From Bacteroidales bacterium (lineage in GTDB: Bacteria > Bacteroidota > Bacteroidia > Bacteroidales > UBA7960), in contig JAAYLH010000077.1 of the NCBI GenBank assembly GCA_012521995.1, positions 1-61,237 on the forward strand: a stretch of 61,237 nucleotides of DNA. The letters run 5' to 3'. The position numbers were made by a program, and so were the translations under genes. Shown in pieces: positions 25,440 through 34,135 of this stretch; within the stretch, counting starts at the first letter, position 1; each line of letters opens with the position of its first letter. The notes below the pieces were generated by a model that was given only the letters and a program-made list of their open reading frames with translations, had not been told where the DNA came from and did no database searches.

Positions 25440-26966
25440 CTAATCTGCTTTCGCAGAAAATTCCTCTCCCGTTTTATGATTGGGTAATACTACTGTAAAG
25501 ACGGTGCCTTCGTTGGGCTCGCTTTCCACCAGAATCTCTCCCCCGTGATCCTTAATAATCTGATAGGACACTGAAAGTCCCAGCCCCGTCCCTTCGCCCA
25601 TCTTCTTTGTGGTAAAAAAGGGATCGAATATCTTGCTCACATTGACCTTTTCCATGCCGATGCCGTTGTCGCGGAAGCTGATCATTGAAAAGCCGTCCGA
25701 CTCCCTGATTGATATCTGTATTTTTCCCTCCAGGCCGGGCATGTGTTTCTGCTTTTCAATCACTGCATCCACCGAATTGATGATTATGTTCAGGAATACC
25801 TGCTCCATCCTGTTGGAGGCAATCAAAATCTTATGGGGACAATTCTCGGGGGCAATTTCGATGACAATTTTGTTCCTTCTGATACGGTAACGGGCCATTT
25901 TAATGGATTTCTGAAGGATTTCGCAGGCATTTACCTCCTCGAATTTGTGCGGGCTTTGGCGGCTGAATGTAAGCAAATCCTGGACTACGTGTTCCATTTT
26001 ATTCAGGGCCTCCTGCATCATTTCAATGTAGGCAATGGTTTGCTTTGCATCTTCAGGCTTTCGGGCAATTCTTTTCAATCCAATGCGCAGGCCTGCCAGC
26101 GGGTTGTTTATCTCGTGGGCCACGCCCGCCGTAAGGGTTCCTATGGATGCCATCTTTTCGGCTTGCATCAGCGATTGCTGAAGATTATTCATGGTATTGT
26201 GGGTTTGCTCCAGCCGTTGAAGCATCTCAGCAAAATTGGCATACAAAAGGTCGATCTCATCAGCGCTGTTGAATACCCTGCGAATTTTGAAAGACAGCCT
26301 AAGGGTGGCTCCTTTTATGATCCTTACCCCATCCTGGATGTTTCGGATATCAATGTTCTGCGACTGATGGCTGAGCACCCTCAGTGGGGTCGCAATGGTA
26401 TAGGAGAAAAACAAAGCAGCCAGCAATCCCAGCAAAAGGAAAATGGCAACCATCAACCAGAGGGTGGTGATGGTCTCTTTGACGTGATCCACAATGTCGT
26501 TTTCAAGGATACCCAATCTTACATAGGCCACGCTGCGGCTCATAATAGGCACACTGAAATCGCGGATCAGCATGGCAGGATCGTTTACATCACGAACCGA
26601 AACAATGCTGAAGTCATTGTCGGGAACATTAGCCAGGACCAGGCCTTTGGGTACCTGTTCAGGGAACGAATGGGCCAGCATATCACCCGTTTCCGAAACC
26701 ACAAAAACATAATGGATGGAGGGGTCGATTGCCTTGATTTCATTAATGAGCGAATTCAATCCTGCGGGGTCTTCCGAGAGGATGTAAAACACGGCCTGCT
26801 CAGCAACAGCCCGCGCAATGAAATAACCGCGCTTTTCAAACTCAGTGTTCAGGGCATGGTCCACCGAATTGCGCACTATGAGGGCATTCAGTAAGCCAAA
26901 GATCAATACCGTCAGGCTGATCCCAATGGCAAACTTTGTAAAAAGGGGTATCCTCGTTTTTTTCAT
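25440..26966 (-). CDS. Membrane histidine kinase partnering the NtrC-type regulator
   Basis: 508 residues. A first membrane helix (about 11-31), a periplasmic sensor region (32-180) and a second helix (about 183-205) are followed by a HAMP-like linker, coiled coil and the dimerisation domain with His in TAGVAHEINNPLAGLRIG near 283. The ATPase domain has N-box FLNIIINSVDAV, DNGIGM and GEGTGLGLSVSYQII. Its ATG overlaps the stop of the binding-protein gene by 4 bp. The kinase of AioXSR-type systems is likewise coupled to a periplasmic binding protein. It phosphorylates Asp54 of the next gene product, 32 bp downstream. Confidence 0.93.
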   Translation of the reverse strand: MKKTRIPLFTKFAIGISLTVLIFGLLNALIVRNSVDHALNTEFEKRGYFIARAVAEQAVFYILSEDPAGLNSLINEIKAIDPSIHYVFVVSETGDMLAHSFPEQVPKGLVLANVPDNDFSIVSVRDVNDPAMLIRDFSVPIMSRSVAYVRLGILENDIVDHVKETITTLWLMVAIFLLLGLLAALFFSYTIATPLRVLSHQSQNIDIRNIQDGVRIIKGATLRLSFKIRRVFNSADEIDLLYANFAEMLQRLEQTHNTMNNLQQSLMQAEKMASIGTLTAGVAHEINNPLAGLRIGLKRIARKPEDAKQTIAYIEMMQEALNKMEHVVQDLLTFSRQSPHKFEEVNACEILQKSIKMARYRIRRNKIVIEIAPENCPHKILIASNRMEQVFLNIIINSVDAVIEKQKHMPGLEGKIQISIRESDGFSMISFRDNGIGMEKVNVSKIFDPFFTTKKMGEGTGLGLSVSYQIIKDHGGEILVESEPNEGTVFTVVLPNHKTGEEFSAKAD

Positions 26967-27892
26967 TGCATCAAACGATTCCTGGCTTTCCGTATCCCAT
27001 CATACAGGGTATCACCCGTAAGGATGAATTGATCGATCTGGAGGTGATTCAGGATCTGGCGGCCCCTGTCGCTCAGGTGCATTTCCATCAGGAAATTCCT
27101 GATGTCGGTTTTCAAAGGTTCAGCAAGGCTTTTGGAGTGCACTATGGGCGGAATTCCAAAATAATTGCTCTTCTCAATGACCTTTATGTTGTCGAGATGC
27201 TGGGGGCTGAACACCGAAAGATAATCGTAAATCAACCCATTTACCGAAGCCCCGTCCACCAAGCCGCGCGAGACCATCTGTATGGAAATGTCGTGCGAAC
27301 TGGAATAAACCACACTCCCGAAGAAATCATCGGCCGTGGTGCCCATATCGGCCAGCTTCCCATCCACAAACAGTTTCCCCGTAAAGCAGAGGGGGTCGGA
27401 ATAAGTGAAAGATTTCTCCTGGAAATCAGAAAACTGTTTGATCTCCGAGTTTTGCCGGGTTAACAGGTAGCCCTGGTAGTAGGGCAAGCCATTGTGCAGG
27501 GGCACCACAAGCAACTCCATGTGCTCGGAACCCACCACATAGGCCCCGCTGCACACAAAGGCCACATCCACCTGGTTTTCTGCCAGCAGCCCATTCACCT
27601 CTTCATAGGTCATCCGTTGCTTGAATTCGATTTCCAGTTTCAATTGCTCAGCCATATAGTCGAAGAGGTCTTTATAATAAACAAAACTCTCGCGTGGTGA
27701 AATGACCGTTGCAATGGCAACCCTGAGAATGTGCGTCCCCTCCCCTGCCTCTTCCACAGGCTCCTCATCCCGGGGATTGGAGAAATCAACCACAACGGTT
27801 TCCTTTTGAGGACCCCTGCAGGAAAAACTTAAGAACAGCAGCACCAACACAAGGATGAAACCCTGTGCATTAATCTTTTGCCCGAATTTCAT
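26963..27892 (-). CDS. PhnD-type periplasmic binding lipoprotein (sensor component)
   Basis: 309 residues from the ATG at 27892 (MKFGQKINAQG), preferred over 27940 because the lipoprotein signal with lipobox FLSFSC follows. The body is a PhnD-like binding protein: LRVAIATVISPRESFVYYKDLFDY, a hinge region with VDVAFVCSGAYV, then QFSDFQEKSFTYSDPLCFTGKL and SSSHDISIQMVSRGLVDGASVNG. Such proteins bind phosphonate, phosphite, phosphate or other oxyanions. There are no ABC permease or ATPase genes here, so it likely serves signalling. Its stop overlaps the kinase start by 4 bp. The ligand is unknown; AioX (arsenite) and the TtrS sensor domain (tetrathionate) are precedents in this fold. Confidence 0.88.
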   Translation of the reverse strand: MKFGQKINAQGFILVLVLLFLSFSCRGPQKETVVVDFSNPRDEEPVEEAGEGTHILRVAIATVISPRESFVYYKDLFDYMAEQLKLEIEFKQRMTYEEVNGLLAENQVDVAFVCSGAYVVGSEHMELLVVPLHNGLPYYQGYLLTRQNSEIKQFSDFQEKSFTYSDPLCFTGKLFVDGKLADMGTTADDFFGSVVYSSSHDISIQMVSRGLVDGASVNGLIYDYLSVFSPQHLDNIKVIEKSNYFGIPPIVHSKSLAEPLKTDIRNFLMEMHLSDRGRQILNHLQIDQFILTGDTLYDGIRKARNRLMQ

Positions 27893-28224
27893 TGAATTAC
27901 GAATTGATTCCTTTTCGTTTTCTGATAATTGAAGGTACAAAAAATCGGGGACAATTTTGTTTTGAAAAACGGGTTAATTCCTGCTTCCGTGAGCGATTTT
28001 CCCTGCTTTGATTCCACAGATGAAGCCCGGGCATTTCCTATGTTTGAAACAAGCTTCAGGCACCAAACCGGGAGGGGGTCTAAACTTTTCTCAAGCCACC
28101 TAGGTGCCTTAAATTCCGCATAAAAGGAATCTCTGAAAAACTGTTATTTGGGGCATCCAACAGACAAACCAGGCGTTAAGACGGGAGTGTTTGGGAGGCA
28201 AAAAAGTAAAGCTGTGCAAGGGTA
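27893..28224. other. 332-bp intergenic region, nothing recognised
   Basis: This region lies between the binding-protein gene and the end of the VWA gene. I see no reading frame, terminator with a T run, repeat or recognisable promoter. A promoter for the binding-protein/kinase/regulator operon must lie here. Confidence 0.5.
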
Positions 28225-28884
28225 TTATTTTTTGTCCTCCTCCTCTTTATTGATTTCAGGAATATCCTTAAAGAAGTCGTCTCCTTTGTTATTTCCGGAT
28301 CTAGAGTAAAAGGCTGTACGTGCGATTTTTTCCTTAGAAAAGGCTGCCTTCATATCCTTTTCATTGGCATTGTACGACATATGATTAAGGATTCCGTGGC
28401 GCTTTGAAAAATCTTCCACGTCGTGGTTGGCCCCTATGTAGGTGATGGTCCAACCCAGTTTGTTCAGTTCGCTGATCAAGCTTTTGATGGCGAGATCATT
28501 GTATTCATTGGAAGCATTCTCTTCGCCATCGGTCAGGATGGTAACCAGCACCCTGGTGTCTTCATAGCTTGCGATGGATTCCCTTTGTTTGTTGAGCCCG
28601 TATCCCATGGCATCGTACAGAGGAGTGCCATTGCCGGGATGATAGCTGGCGTTGGTCAGGGGCTTGAGCATGGCGGCAGGCTGATTGAACAGGTGGGTTT
28701 TGATGCCATCGGTGTTAAAGGAAATGAAGGTGACGAAGTGAACCTGGTCTTCATATTGTTTCTCGGCATTCTGAATGGTTTCAAACACCTCGTTGAAGCC
28801 GCTGATGGTGGGTGCTTTGATGGAATGCATCGATCCGCTCTCATCGAGGATGATTACATTGAAGATCTTTTTAGTTTTTTTCAT
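28225..28884 (-). CDS. VWA-domain protein
   Basis: 219 residues, cytoplasmic, no signal. A von Willebrand A domain fills most of it. The metal-site motif DESGS at residues 14-18 (Asp14, Ser16, Ser18), the Thr-bearing loop HPGNGTPLYDAM near 87 and the Asp of TILTDGEENAS near 121 complete a MIDAS site. A short charged C-terminus (INKEEEDKK) follows. Stand-alone VWA proteins like this act as metal-dependent protein-binding modules, often with AAA ATPases or in stress and phage-related modules; no partner is adjacent. It is divergent from the XRE regulator across a palindromic operator. Confidence 0.87.
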   Translation of the reverse strand: MKKTKKIFNVIILDESGSMHSIKAPTISGFNEVFETIQNAEKQYEDQVHFVTFISFNTDGIKTHLFNQPAAMLKPLTNASYHPGNGTPLYDAMGYGLNKQRESIASYEDTRVLVTILTDGEENASNEYNDLAIKSLISELNKLGWTITYIGANHDVEDFSKRHGILNHMSYNANEKDMKAAFSKEKIARTAFYSRSGNNKGDDFFKDIPEINKEEEDKK

Positions 28885-28998
28885 TCGCTGGGTATTTAAA
28901 TGGTTGATAATGATTTTACTGCTTCCTGCGCCATTACAATTTTTATTAATTTTACAGTAAACATTGAAACCAAAGCCAAATTTTTATCGTAAAAACTA

Positions 28999-29067
28999 AA
29001 AAACGTAATCATGCTACCAGAAAACAGTTCAAAATTACGTTTTTTAATTATATAAAACGTAATTTTG
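28999..29067. promoter_or_regulatory. Palindromic operator overlapping a promoter, VWA/XRE gap
   Basis: A perfect 13-bp inverted repeat AAAATTACGTTTT (29031-29043) / AAAACGTAATTTT (29054-29066) has a third half site AAAACGTAAT at 29000-29009. The right arm covers TAATTTTG (29060-29067), a TAnnTTTG -7 box for the XRE gene. The XRE protein probably binds here and represses itself, and perhaps the VWA gene. Confidence 0.6.
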
Positions 29068-29092
29068 TTAAAATATTTAATTTTTTTTCATT

Positions 29093-29677
29093 TTGGAAAA
29101 CCAAGCCTTGCTTGAACGCCTGAAAAACATTCGCCGGCTGCTGGGACTTACCCAGAAAGAGTTTGGCGAGCGGATGGGTATGGCCTTGACCACCTGGGCC
29201 AGCATTGAACAGGGGCGCAACGCTCTGAACGAAAGGGCAAAGATCCTTCTGCAGCACATTTATAATGTCAACCCTCAATACCTGGAGCACGGAACCAGAC
29301 CTGCCTTCCTCGATCCTGAAGTGGTGGCTTACAATTCAATGAAAGCTTCACCAAGGCCCAAAGATGAACCGTTTTTAGAAGAAGACAAGGATTATAATTT
29401 CCCCGGGCAAAATGTGTGTAATAAGGGAAGCAAGGGAGAATTCAATGCCTTTAGAATAGCCATGGAATACGCCGATCAGGCAGAAAAGATGAAATCTCAA
29501 AAGGAGGTATTCCGTTTTCCCTGTCCATCCTGCCAGGAAAAAGAAGAGGAGATCAGGGCGCTTCGCAGCAACATCCATAGGCTTGAAAAGGAAACCGAAC
29601 ACCAGCGAAGGATTATTGAATTCCTGATGGAGTCGGGGCGCCCACAGGACAGAAACCTGAACGAACCCAAGCCCTGA
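29093..29677 (+). CDS. XRE-family regulator with C-terminal coiled coil
   Basis: 194 residues beginning at TTG 29093; no ATG exists in frame before the helix-turn-helix, so a non-ATG start is forced. The domain at residues 5-60 (ERLKNIRRLLGLTQKEFGER then TTWASIEQGRNALNERA) is a typical XRE/Cro fold. A flexible middle follows. The C-terminal part has one CPSC motif near 143 and a heptad-rich segment (EIRALRSNIHRLEKETEHQ), probably for dimerisation. It is divergent from the VWA gene and 30 bp upstream of the HerA-like gene. Autoregulation through the operator is inferred. Confidence 0.85.
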   Translation: MENQALLERLKNIRRLLGLTQKEFGERMGMALTTWASIEQGRNALNERAKILLQHIYNVNPQYLEHGTRPAFLDPEVVAYNSMKASPRPKDEPFLEEDKDYNFPGQNVCNKGSKGEFNAFRIAMEYADQAEKMKSQKEVFRFPCPSCQEKEEEIRALRSNIHRLEKETEHQRRIIEFLMESGRPQDRNLNEPKP

Positions 29678-29707
29678 CCCATCGTCAAAATTAAACCTTA
29701 CTATAAC

Positions 29708-31195
29708 ATGGCTTCCAGCACCCAACCCACCCTCATTGCCAAATCGGACAAGGAATTACATATTCATCCAGGCATGGCCAACCGTCACGGCCTGATCACA
29801 GGGGCAACGGGAACAGGAAAGACTGTCAGCCTCCAGGTGTTGGCTGAGTCGTTCAGCCTGCAAGGGATCCCTTGCTTTATGACAGATATCAAAGGCGACC
29901 TGAGCGGAGTGGCCAGGGCGGGAAGCCTGAACGCCAAAATCTCCGAAAGGGTACTAAAAATGGGTCTGGAGGGCTATGAAAACCGTGCCTTTTCCGTGGT
30001 CTTTTTCGATGTCTTCGGCGAACAAGGCCACCCCATGCGGACCACCATCTCCGAAATGGGACCGTTGTTGATCTCGCGCCTGCTCAACCTTAACGATACC
30101 CAGTCGGGCATCCTCAACATCGTCTTTAGGATCGCAGATGAAAACGGGATGCTGCTGTTGGACCTCAAGGATCTGAATGCCATGCTGGGATATGTAGGAA
30201 ACAACCGCAAGGAATTCACCACCAGCCACGGGCACATCTCAGCGGCAAGCATAGGGGCCATCAAACGCAACCTGATGATATTGGAGGACCAGGGGATTGG
30301 CCAGTTTTTCGGTGAGACGGCTTTTGACGTCCACGACCTTTTGAAAACCGATGCCGAGGGGATGGGGGTGCTCAACATTCTTGCCGCAGACCGCCTGATG
30401 CACTCGCCAAGGGTTTATTCCACCTTCCTGCTGTGGTTGCTTTCAGAATTATACGACCAGTTGCCCGAAGAGACCCACATCGAGCAACCCAAGCTGGTTT
30501 TCTTCTTCGATGAAGCCCATATGTTGTTTACAGATGCCCCCAGGGTGCTTCAAGAAAAGGTGGAGCAGGTAATCAGGCTGATCCGTTCGAAAGGGGTCGG
30601 GGTATATTTTGTTACCCAGAACCCGCTGGATGTGCCCGATTCGGTCTTGAGCCAATTGGGGAACCGCATCCAGCATGCCCTGAGGGCCTACACCCCACGC
30701 GAGCAGAAGGCTGTAAAAGCAGCGGCCACTACATTTCGCCAGAACCCTGCATTTGACACCGAAGCAGTCATTAAGGAACTGGGTGTGGGCGAAGGGCTGG
30801 TTTCCTTCCTCGATGGTAAAGGCGTCCCCGCAATGGTGGAACGTGCGATGGTATGCCCGCCCTGTGCCCAGATCGGCCCCATCAGCAAGGAAGAAAGAAA
30901 CGACATCATCAGCAATTCCACCCTGTATGGAGTATAGGAGCCCGTCATTGACCGTGAGTCGGCATACGAGATCTTAAAGGCCAAGGTTGAAAAGACACGA
31001 GAAGCCAGTGAGGCAATGGAACGGCAAGCTGCCGAGCAGAAAGCACGTAAGGCCAAAGTAACGGCAAAAAAAACAAAAAAAGCGCCCCCCGTCATCCGGG
31101 AAACAGGGCGGGCCATCACCAGGGGCATAGGCTATAATATTGGCAGGCAGATTGTCAGGGGGATCCTGGGTACCTTGTTTGGAAGTAGCAGATGA
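29708..31195 (+). pseudogene. HerA-like/DUF853 (YjgR-type) ATPase, interrupted by in-frame TAG
   Basis: One 495-codon frame is broken only by TAG at 30935-30937. The first 409 residues hold the ATPase: Walker A GATGTGKT at 32-39, [10 protein letters not shown] near 59, Walker [13 protein letters not shown] near 263, and [19 protein letters not shown] near 304. After the stop the frame reads EPVIDRESAYEILKAK, an Ala/Lys-rich linker, and ITRGIGYNIGRQIVRGILG, the conserved tail of this family. A Tyr is expected at the TAG. The catalytic core would survive without the last 85 residues. The cause is a recent nonsense mutation or a sequence error. Family function is unknown; it is related to HerA/FtsK translocases. 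Confidence 0.82.
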
Positions 31196-31228
31196 TAAGG
31201 TAATGAAAACTTTATAAGGTCTAATTAA

Positions 31229-32458
31229 ATGAAAACTTTAACCGGTCTTATCGGTGTCCATTGGGTAAAAAGGGCAAGTTTGCTCCTCATCCCTGCAGTA
31301 TTTATAATTGCCTGCAGCGAAGACGATCCCACCACTCCTTATGAACCCGTTTACCTGGATAGCTTTTCCATCGTGAATATCTTTCCAAAGGAGGAGATCC
31401 AGGCGATGGTCATATCAGGAGGATTTTTGCCGCCAGAGGTTGCAGCCTATGTTCAATATGGAGTCAAGGCCCTGAGAATCTATTATCACACCACCGATGT
31501 AGAAGGCAATTCCATCATTGCTTCGGGCGCCCTAATGGTTCCCGTCACCGACCAGGCATTGCCCATGCTCAGTTTTCAACACGGCACCCTTGCCAGTCCC
31601 AATGAGGCTCCTTCTCTTTTCCAGTCGATTTATTCCGATCAGCTAATGTTCTTTTCTTCTACGGGGTTTCAGGCGGCGCTTCCCGATTACATTGGCTATG
31701 GGGTCACCTCAGACCTGGAGCATCCCTATGAGCACAGGGCAACCCTGGCCACTGCAACCCGAGACATGCTAAGGGCTTCCTACGAATACTTCAAGGTGGA
31801 AGGCCTGAAGGACCCGCAGGACCGACTGTTCCTTACAGGATATTCTGAAGGAGGGTTTGCCACCATGGCCGCCATCAAACTGATACAGGAAGAACATAGC
31901 GATGAATTCCGGATCACAGCAGCTACGGTGGGTGCCGGGGCTTACAATAAGACTGCAACCGCTGAATACGTGATCAGCTCAGACGAAGACCAGGAATACA
32001 TCAACACCTTTTTGTGGGTTTTAGATGTGTACAACAGGATTTATCCGGTACTGCAGCGGCCTTATGGTCATTACTTCAACGAACCTTGGGCCACCCAGAT
32101 TGAACAATACGGTGTTTTTTCGCCCGTTGAACTGAATCCGTCCTTACTGTTCAAAAGCAGCTTTATCGAATCGGTACTTAATGGCACTGATACCCATATG
32201 CTTGCTGTCCTGGCCGATAACGATTGTTATAACTGGAAGCCAGAGTTTCCCATCAGGCTTTATCACGGGGATGCCGACCGACTGGTGCCCTACCTGAATT
32301 CTTCAAGCGCTTTTCTGGCCATGGTCGCACAGGGTACCCAAGACATAGAACTCATTACTAATGAGGGTGGTACACATGAGACAAGCCTTGAACCTTATAT
32401 AATGGGTAGTTTTAATTTCTTTTTCAGTGTCCAGGGGAAAGAAGCCCCCTTTCATTAA
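31229..32458 (+). CDS. Secreted alpha/beta-hydrolase lipoprotein (secretory-lipase-like)
   Basis: 409 residues with a lipoprotein signal; the Cys is in FIIACSEDD near 29. The alpha/beta-hydrolase core has ALPDYIGYG near 150, the nucleophile elbow LTGYSEGGFA near 206, an acid residue in YHGDADRLVPY near 350 and the His in GGTHETS near 390, together a full Ser-Asp-His triad. The layout resembles secretory lipases and related esterases of Bacteroidota. It is likely attached to the outer membrane or periplasm. It ends 1 bp from the stop of the convergent CHAD gene. Confidence 0.83.
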   Translation: MKTLTGLIGVHWVKRASLLLIPAVFIIACSEDDPTTPYEPVYLDSFSIVNIFPKEEIQAMVISGGFLPPEVAAYVQYGVKALRIYYHTTDVEGNSIIASGALMVPVTDQALPMLSFQHGTLASPNEAPSLFQSIYSDQLMFFSSTGFQAALPDYIGYGVTSDLEHPYEHRATLATATRDMLRASYEYFKVEGLKDPQDRLFLTGYSEGGFATMAAIKLIQEEHSDEFRITAATVGAGAYNKTATAEYVISSDEDQEYINTFLWVLDVYNRIYPVLQRPYGHYFNEPWATQIEQYGVFSPVELNPSLLFKSSFIESVLNGTDTHMLAVLADNDCYNWKPEFPIRLYHGDADRLVPYLNSSSAFLAMVAQGTQDIELITNEGGTHETSLEPYIMGSFNFFFSVQGKEAPFH

Positions 32459-32459
32459 C

Positions 32460-33368
32460 TTAAGTCGGCTTTTCAAATTCCTTCACACAGGCCCTCAATT
32501 GCCGATAAAAGCAGGAACCCTTCACAGAAAAGAACAAATTTCCAAGTGAGTAGACTTTTGCTTCAATATCGCTTTTTTCTTTTTTTATTTTTTTGATTAT
32601 CAACAATCTATCAATTTCTTTCTCTTCTTGGATAAATTGCAAAAAAGCCGATTCAAGCAGGACCAGATCGTGGTGCCGGCCCAGACCCTGTGAGAGGGTT
32701 TTCAAATCATTGATCCAGGCATCAAAGCGCACAGGCCACAGATCAGAGAGCAATTCCATCTGATACCAAAGCCATTTTACCTCTTTCCGCCAGTTGTGAA
32801 GGGTCTGATCGTTTGAAGCCTTTTTCAGGACCCTGAATCGTTTTCGGCAGGCATTAAAGCAAACCCTCGTCCCTGAGAGAAAAACCCATGGTGACTCTTC
32901 CTGAGGCTTCCAGGAGGGTATTTCCTCCTGCATCCGGGTCAGCCTGTGAATAACCTCCCGGCGTGCTTGTGCTTCCTTTTCCTTTTTGTGCAGTTTCTTC
33001 TGCTGGTCCAACAGCCTGGCGCGAAACCGGGTCAGCAGGGTGTGCTCCTCCCCAAGCGGGATGGCTTTGATGAAGGGCTTAATCGATTCAAGCATTACCT
33101 CAAGGTCACGCAAGCTGCTGAGGGCCCTTCCCTGATCCCTGAAAAAATGATCAAGCCGCCTGCTTTCTTCTTTCTCCAGACCAAACCTGGCCATGCGCAC
33201 CAGCGCACGAAAACGCTTAAACTGCAGTCGGGCTTTATGGATATGGGATGCATTAAAGGGAGTGGCTGCCAATTCCTTCATTGCTTCACGGACAAAATAG
33301 GCGGCAAGGCCCGACAGGTTTTTCTCGAAAGACTTCTTAAAGTTTATCTTAGGTAGAGCAGAAGTCAT
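32460..33368 (-). CDS. CHAD-domain protein
   Basis: 302 residues, all helical and rich in basic and acidic pairs. HIHKARLQFKRFRALVRM near 42 and HNWRKEVKWLWYQMELL near 195 are the two repeated histidine/arginine helices of the CHAD domain. CHAD domains bind polyphosphate through their basic channel. No CYTH triphosphatase is fused or adjacent. Cytoplasmic; probably polyphosphate granule associated (family knowledge). Confidence 0.88.
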   Translation of the reverse strand: MTSALPKINFKKSFEKNLSGLAAYFVREAMKELAATPFNASHIHKARLQFKRFRALVRMARFGLEKEESRRLDHFFRDQGRALSSLRDLEVMLESIKPFIKAIPLGEEHTLLTRFRARLLDQQKKLHKKEKEAQARREVIHRLTRMQEEIPSWKPQEESPWVFLSGTRVCFNACRKRFRVLKKASNDQTLHNWRKEVKWLWYQMELLSDLWPVRFDAWINDLKTLSQGLGRHHDLVLLESAFLQFIQEEKEIDRLLIIKKIKKEKSDIEAKVYSLGNLFFSVKGSCFYRQLRACVKEFEKPT

Positions 33369-33420
33369 AACATTTGAAGTTTAATGCAATTTACAAAGAT
33401 TGAACGGTTTATAACAAGAA

Positions 33421-33445
33421 GCCCGAATGGTTTTTCCATCCGGGC
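33421..33445. terminator. Hairpin after the YceI gene
   Basis: GCCCGAATGG-TTTTT-CCATCCGGGC, a 10-bp stem with one mismatch, lies between the YceI stop (33472) and the CHAD start. The T run on the minus side is weak. Confidence 0.5.
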
Positions 33446-33471
33446 TCTTGGACAAAAGCAGATTTAATAAA

Positions 33472-34005
33472 TTATGCCTGCACACTTAACTGCACTTCGC
33501 AAAAGATGCGGACCTCCTCGCTTACCAGAACGCCTCCTGTTTCAAGGGCAGCATTCCAGTTGAGGTTCCAATCCTTGCGGTTGATCTTTCCATTTAGGCT
33601 GAATCCGGCTTTCAGGTTACCCCAGGGGTCTTTCATCGTACCACCAAAATCTACATTTAGGGTAACAGGTTTTGTCACATCCTTAATGGTCAGTTCGCCA
33701 TGAAGCTTAAAGGTGTCATCATCCACTTTCTCCATTTTGGTGGAATTGAATTTCATTGCGGGAAATTTATCCGACTCAAAGAAATCACCGCTGCGGAGGT
33801 GTTTATCCCGGTCCTCATTATTGGTGTCAACAGAAGCGGTCTTGGCTTCAAAGTTCACTTTTGCAGTACTGAAATCCTGGTCTTGGGTTTCTGCATTGAC
33901 TGAAAATTCGCGAAAATAACCGGTTACGGTGGTGATCATCAGGTGCTTGACCTTGAACTGGATTTCGCTATGGGTTGGGTCTGATGCCCATTTTGTTATT
34001 GACAT
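33472..34005 (-). CDS. YceI-family protein without signal peptide
   Basis: 177 residues. Full YceI domain: WASDPTHSEIQFKVKHLM, GYFREFSVNAE, the helix DKHLRSGDFFESDKFPAMKF, HGELTIKDVTKPVTLNVDF, and FSLNGKINRKDWNLNWN with a closing VRIFCEVQLSVQA. No signal peptide precedes it, so it is cytoplasmic or uses another route, unlike the two exported YceI-type proteins in the sigma-54 operon. It presumably binds an isoprenoid or other lipid. It is single and divergent from the nitroreductase gene. Confidence 0.92.
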   Translation of the reverse strand: MSITKWASDPTHSEIQFKVKHLMITTVTGYFREFSVNAETQDQDFSTAKVNFEAKTASVDTNNEDRDKHLRSGDFFESDKFPAMKFNSTKMEKVDDDTFKLHGELTIKDVTKPVTLNVDFGGTMKDPWGNLKAGFSLNGKINRKDWNLNWNAALETGGVLVSEEVRIFCEVQLSVQA

Positions 34006-34108
34006 GATGGATATGATTTTTTTGGTTTAAATGTTTCTGTCAATACTAACAACAAAACATGTAAATTGTTGAATGTTTTATCTGTTATCGTTCAACAAAA
34101 AAATTAAG

Positions 34109-34116
34109 TACATTTG
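34109..34116 (+). promoter_or_regulatory. -7 box for the nitroreductase gene
   Basis: TACATTTG matches TAnnTTTG 20 bp before the ATG at 34136. A good -33 box is not evident. Confidence 0.45.
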
Positions 34117-34135
34117 AATACAAAACCATCCACTC

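Noticed and set aside
26963-27892. Part of a phosphonate ABC transporter
   Set aside because: No permease or ATPase genes adjoin, and the gene overlaps a histidine kinase, so a sensory role is more likely.
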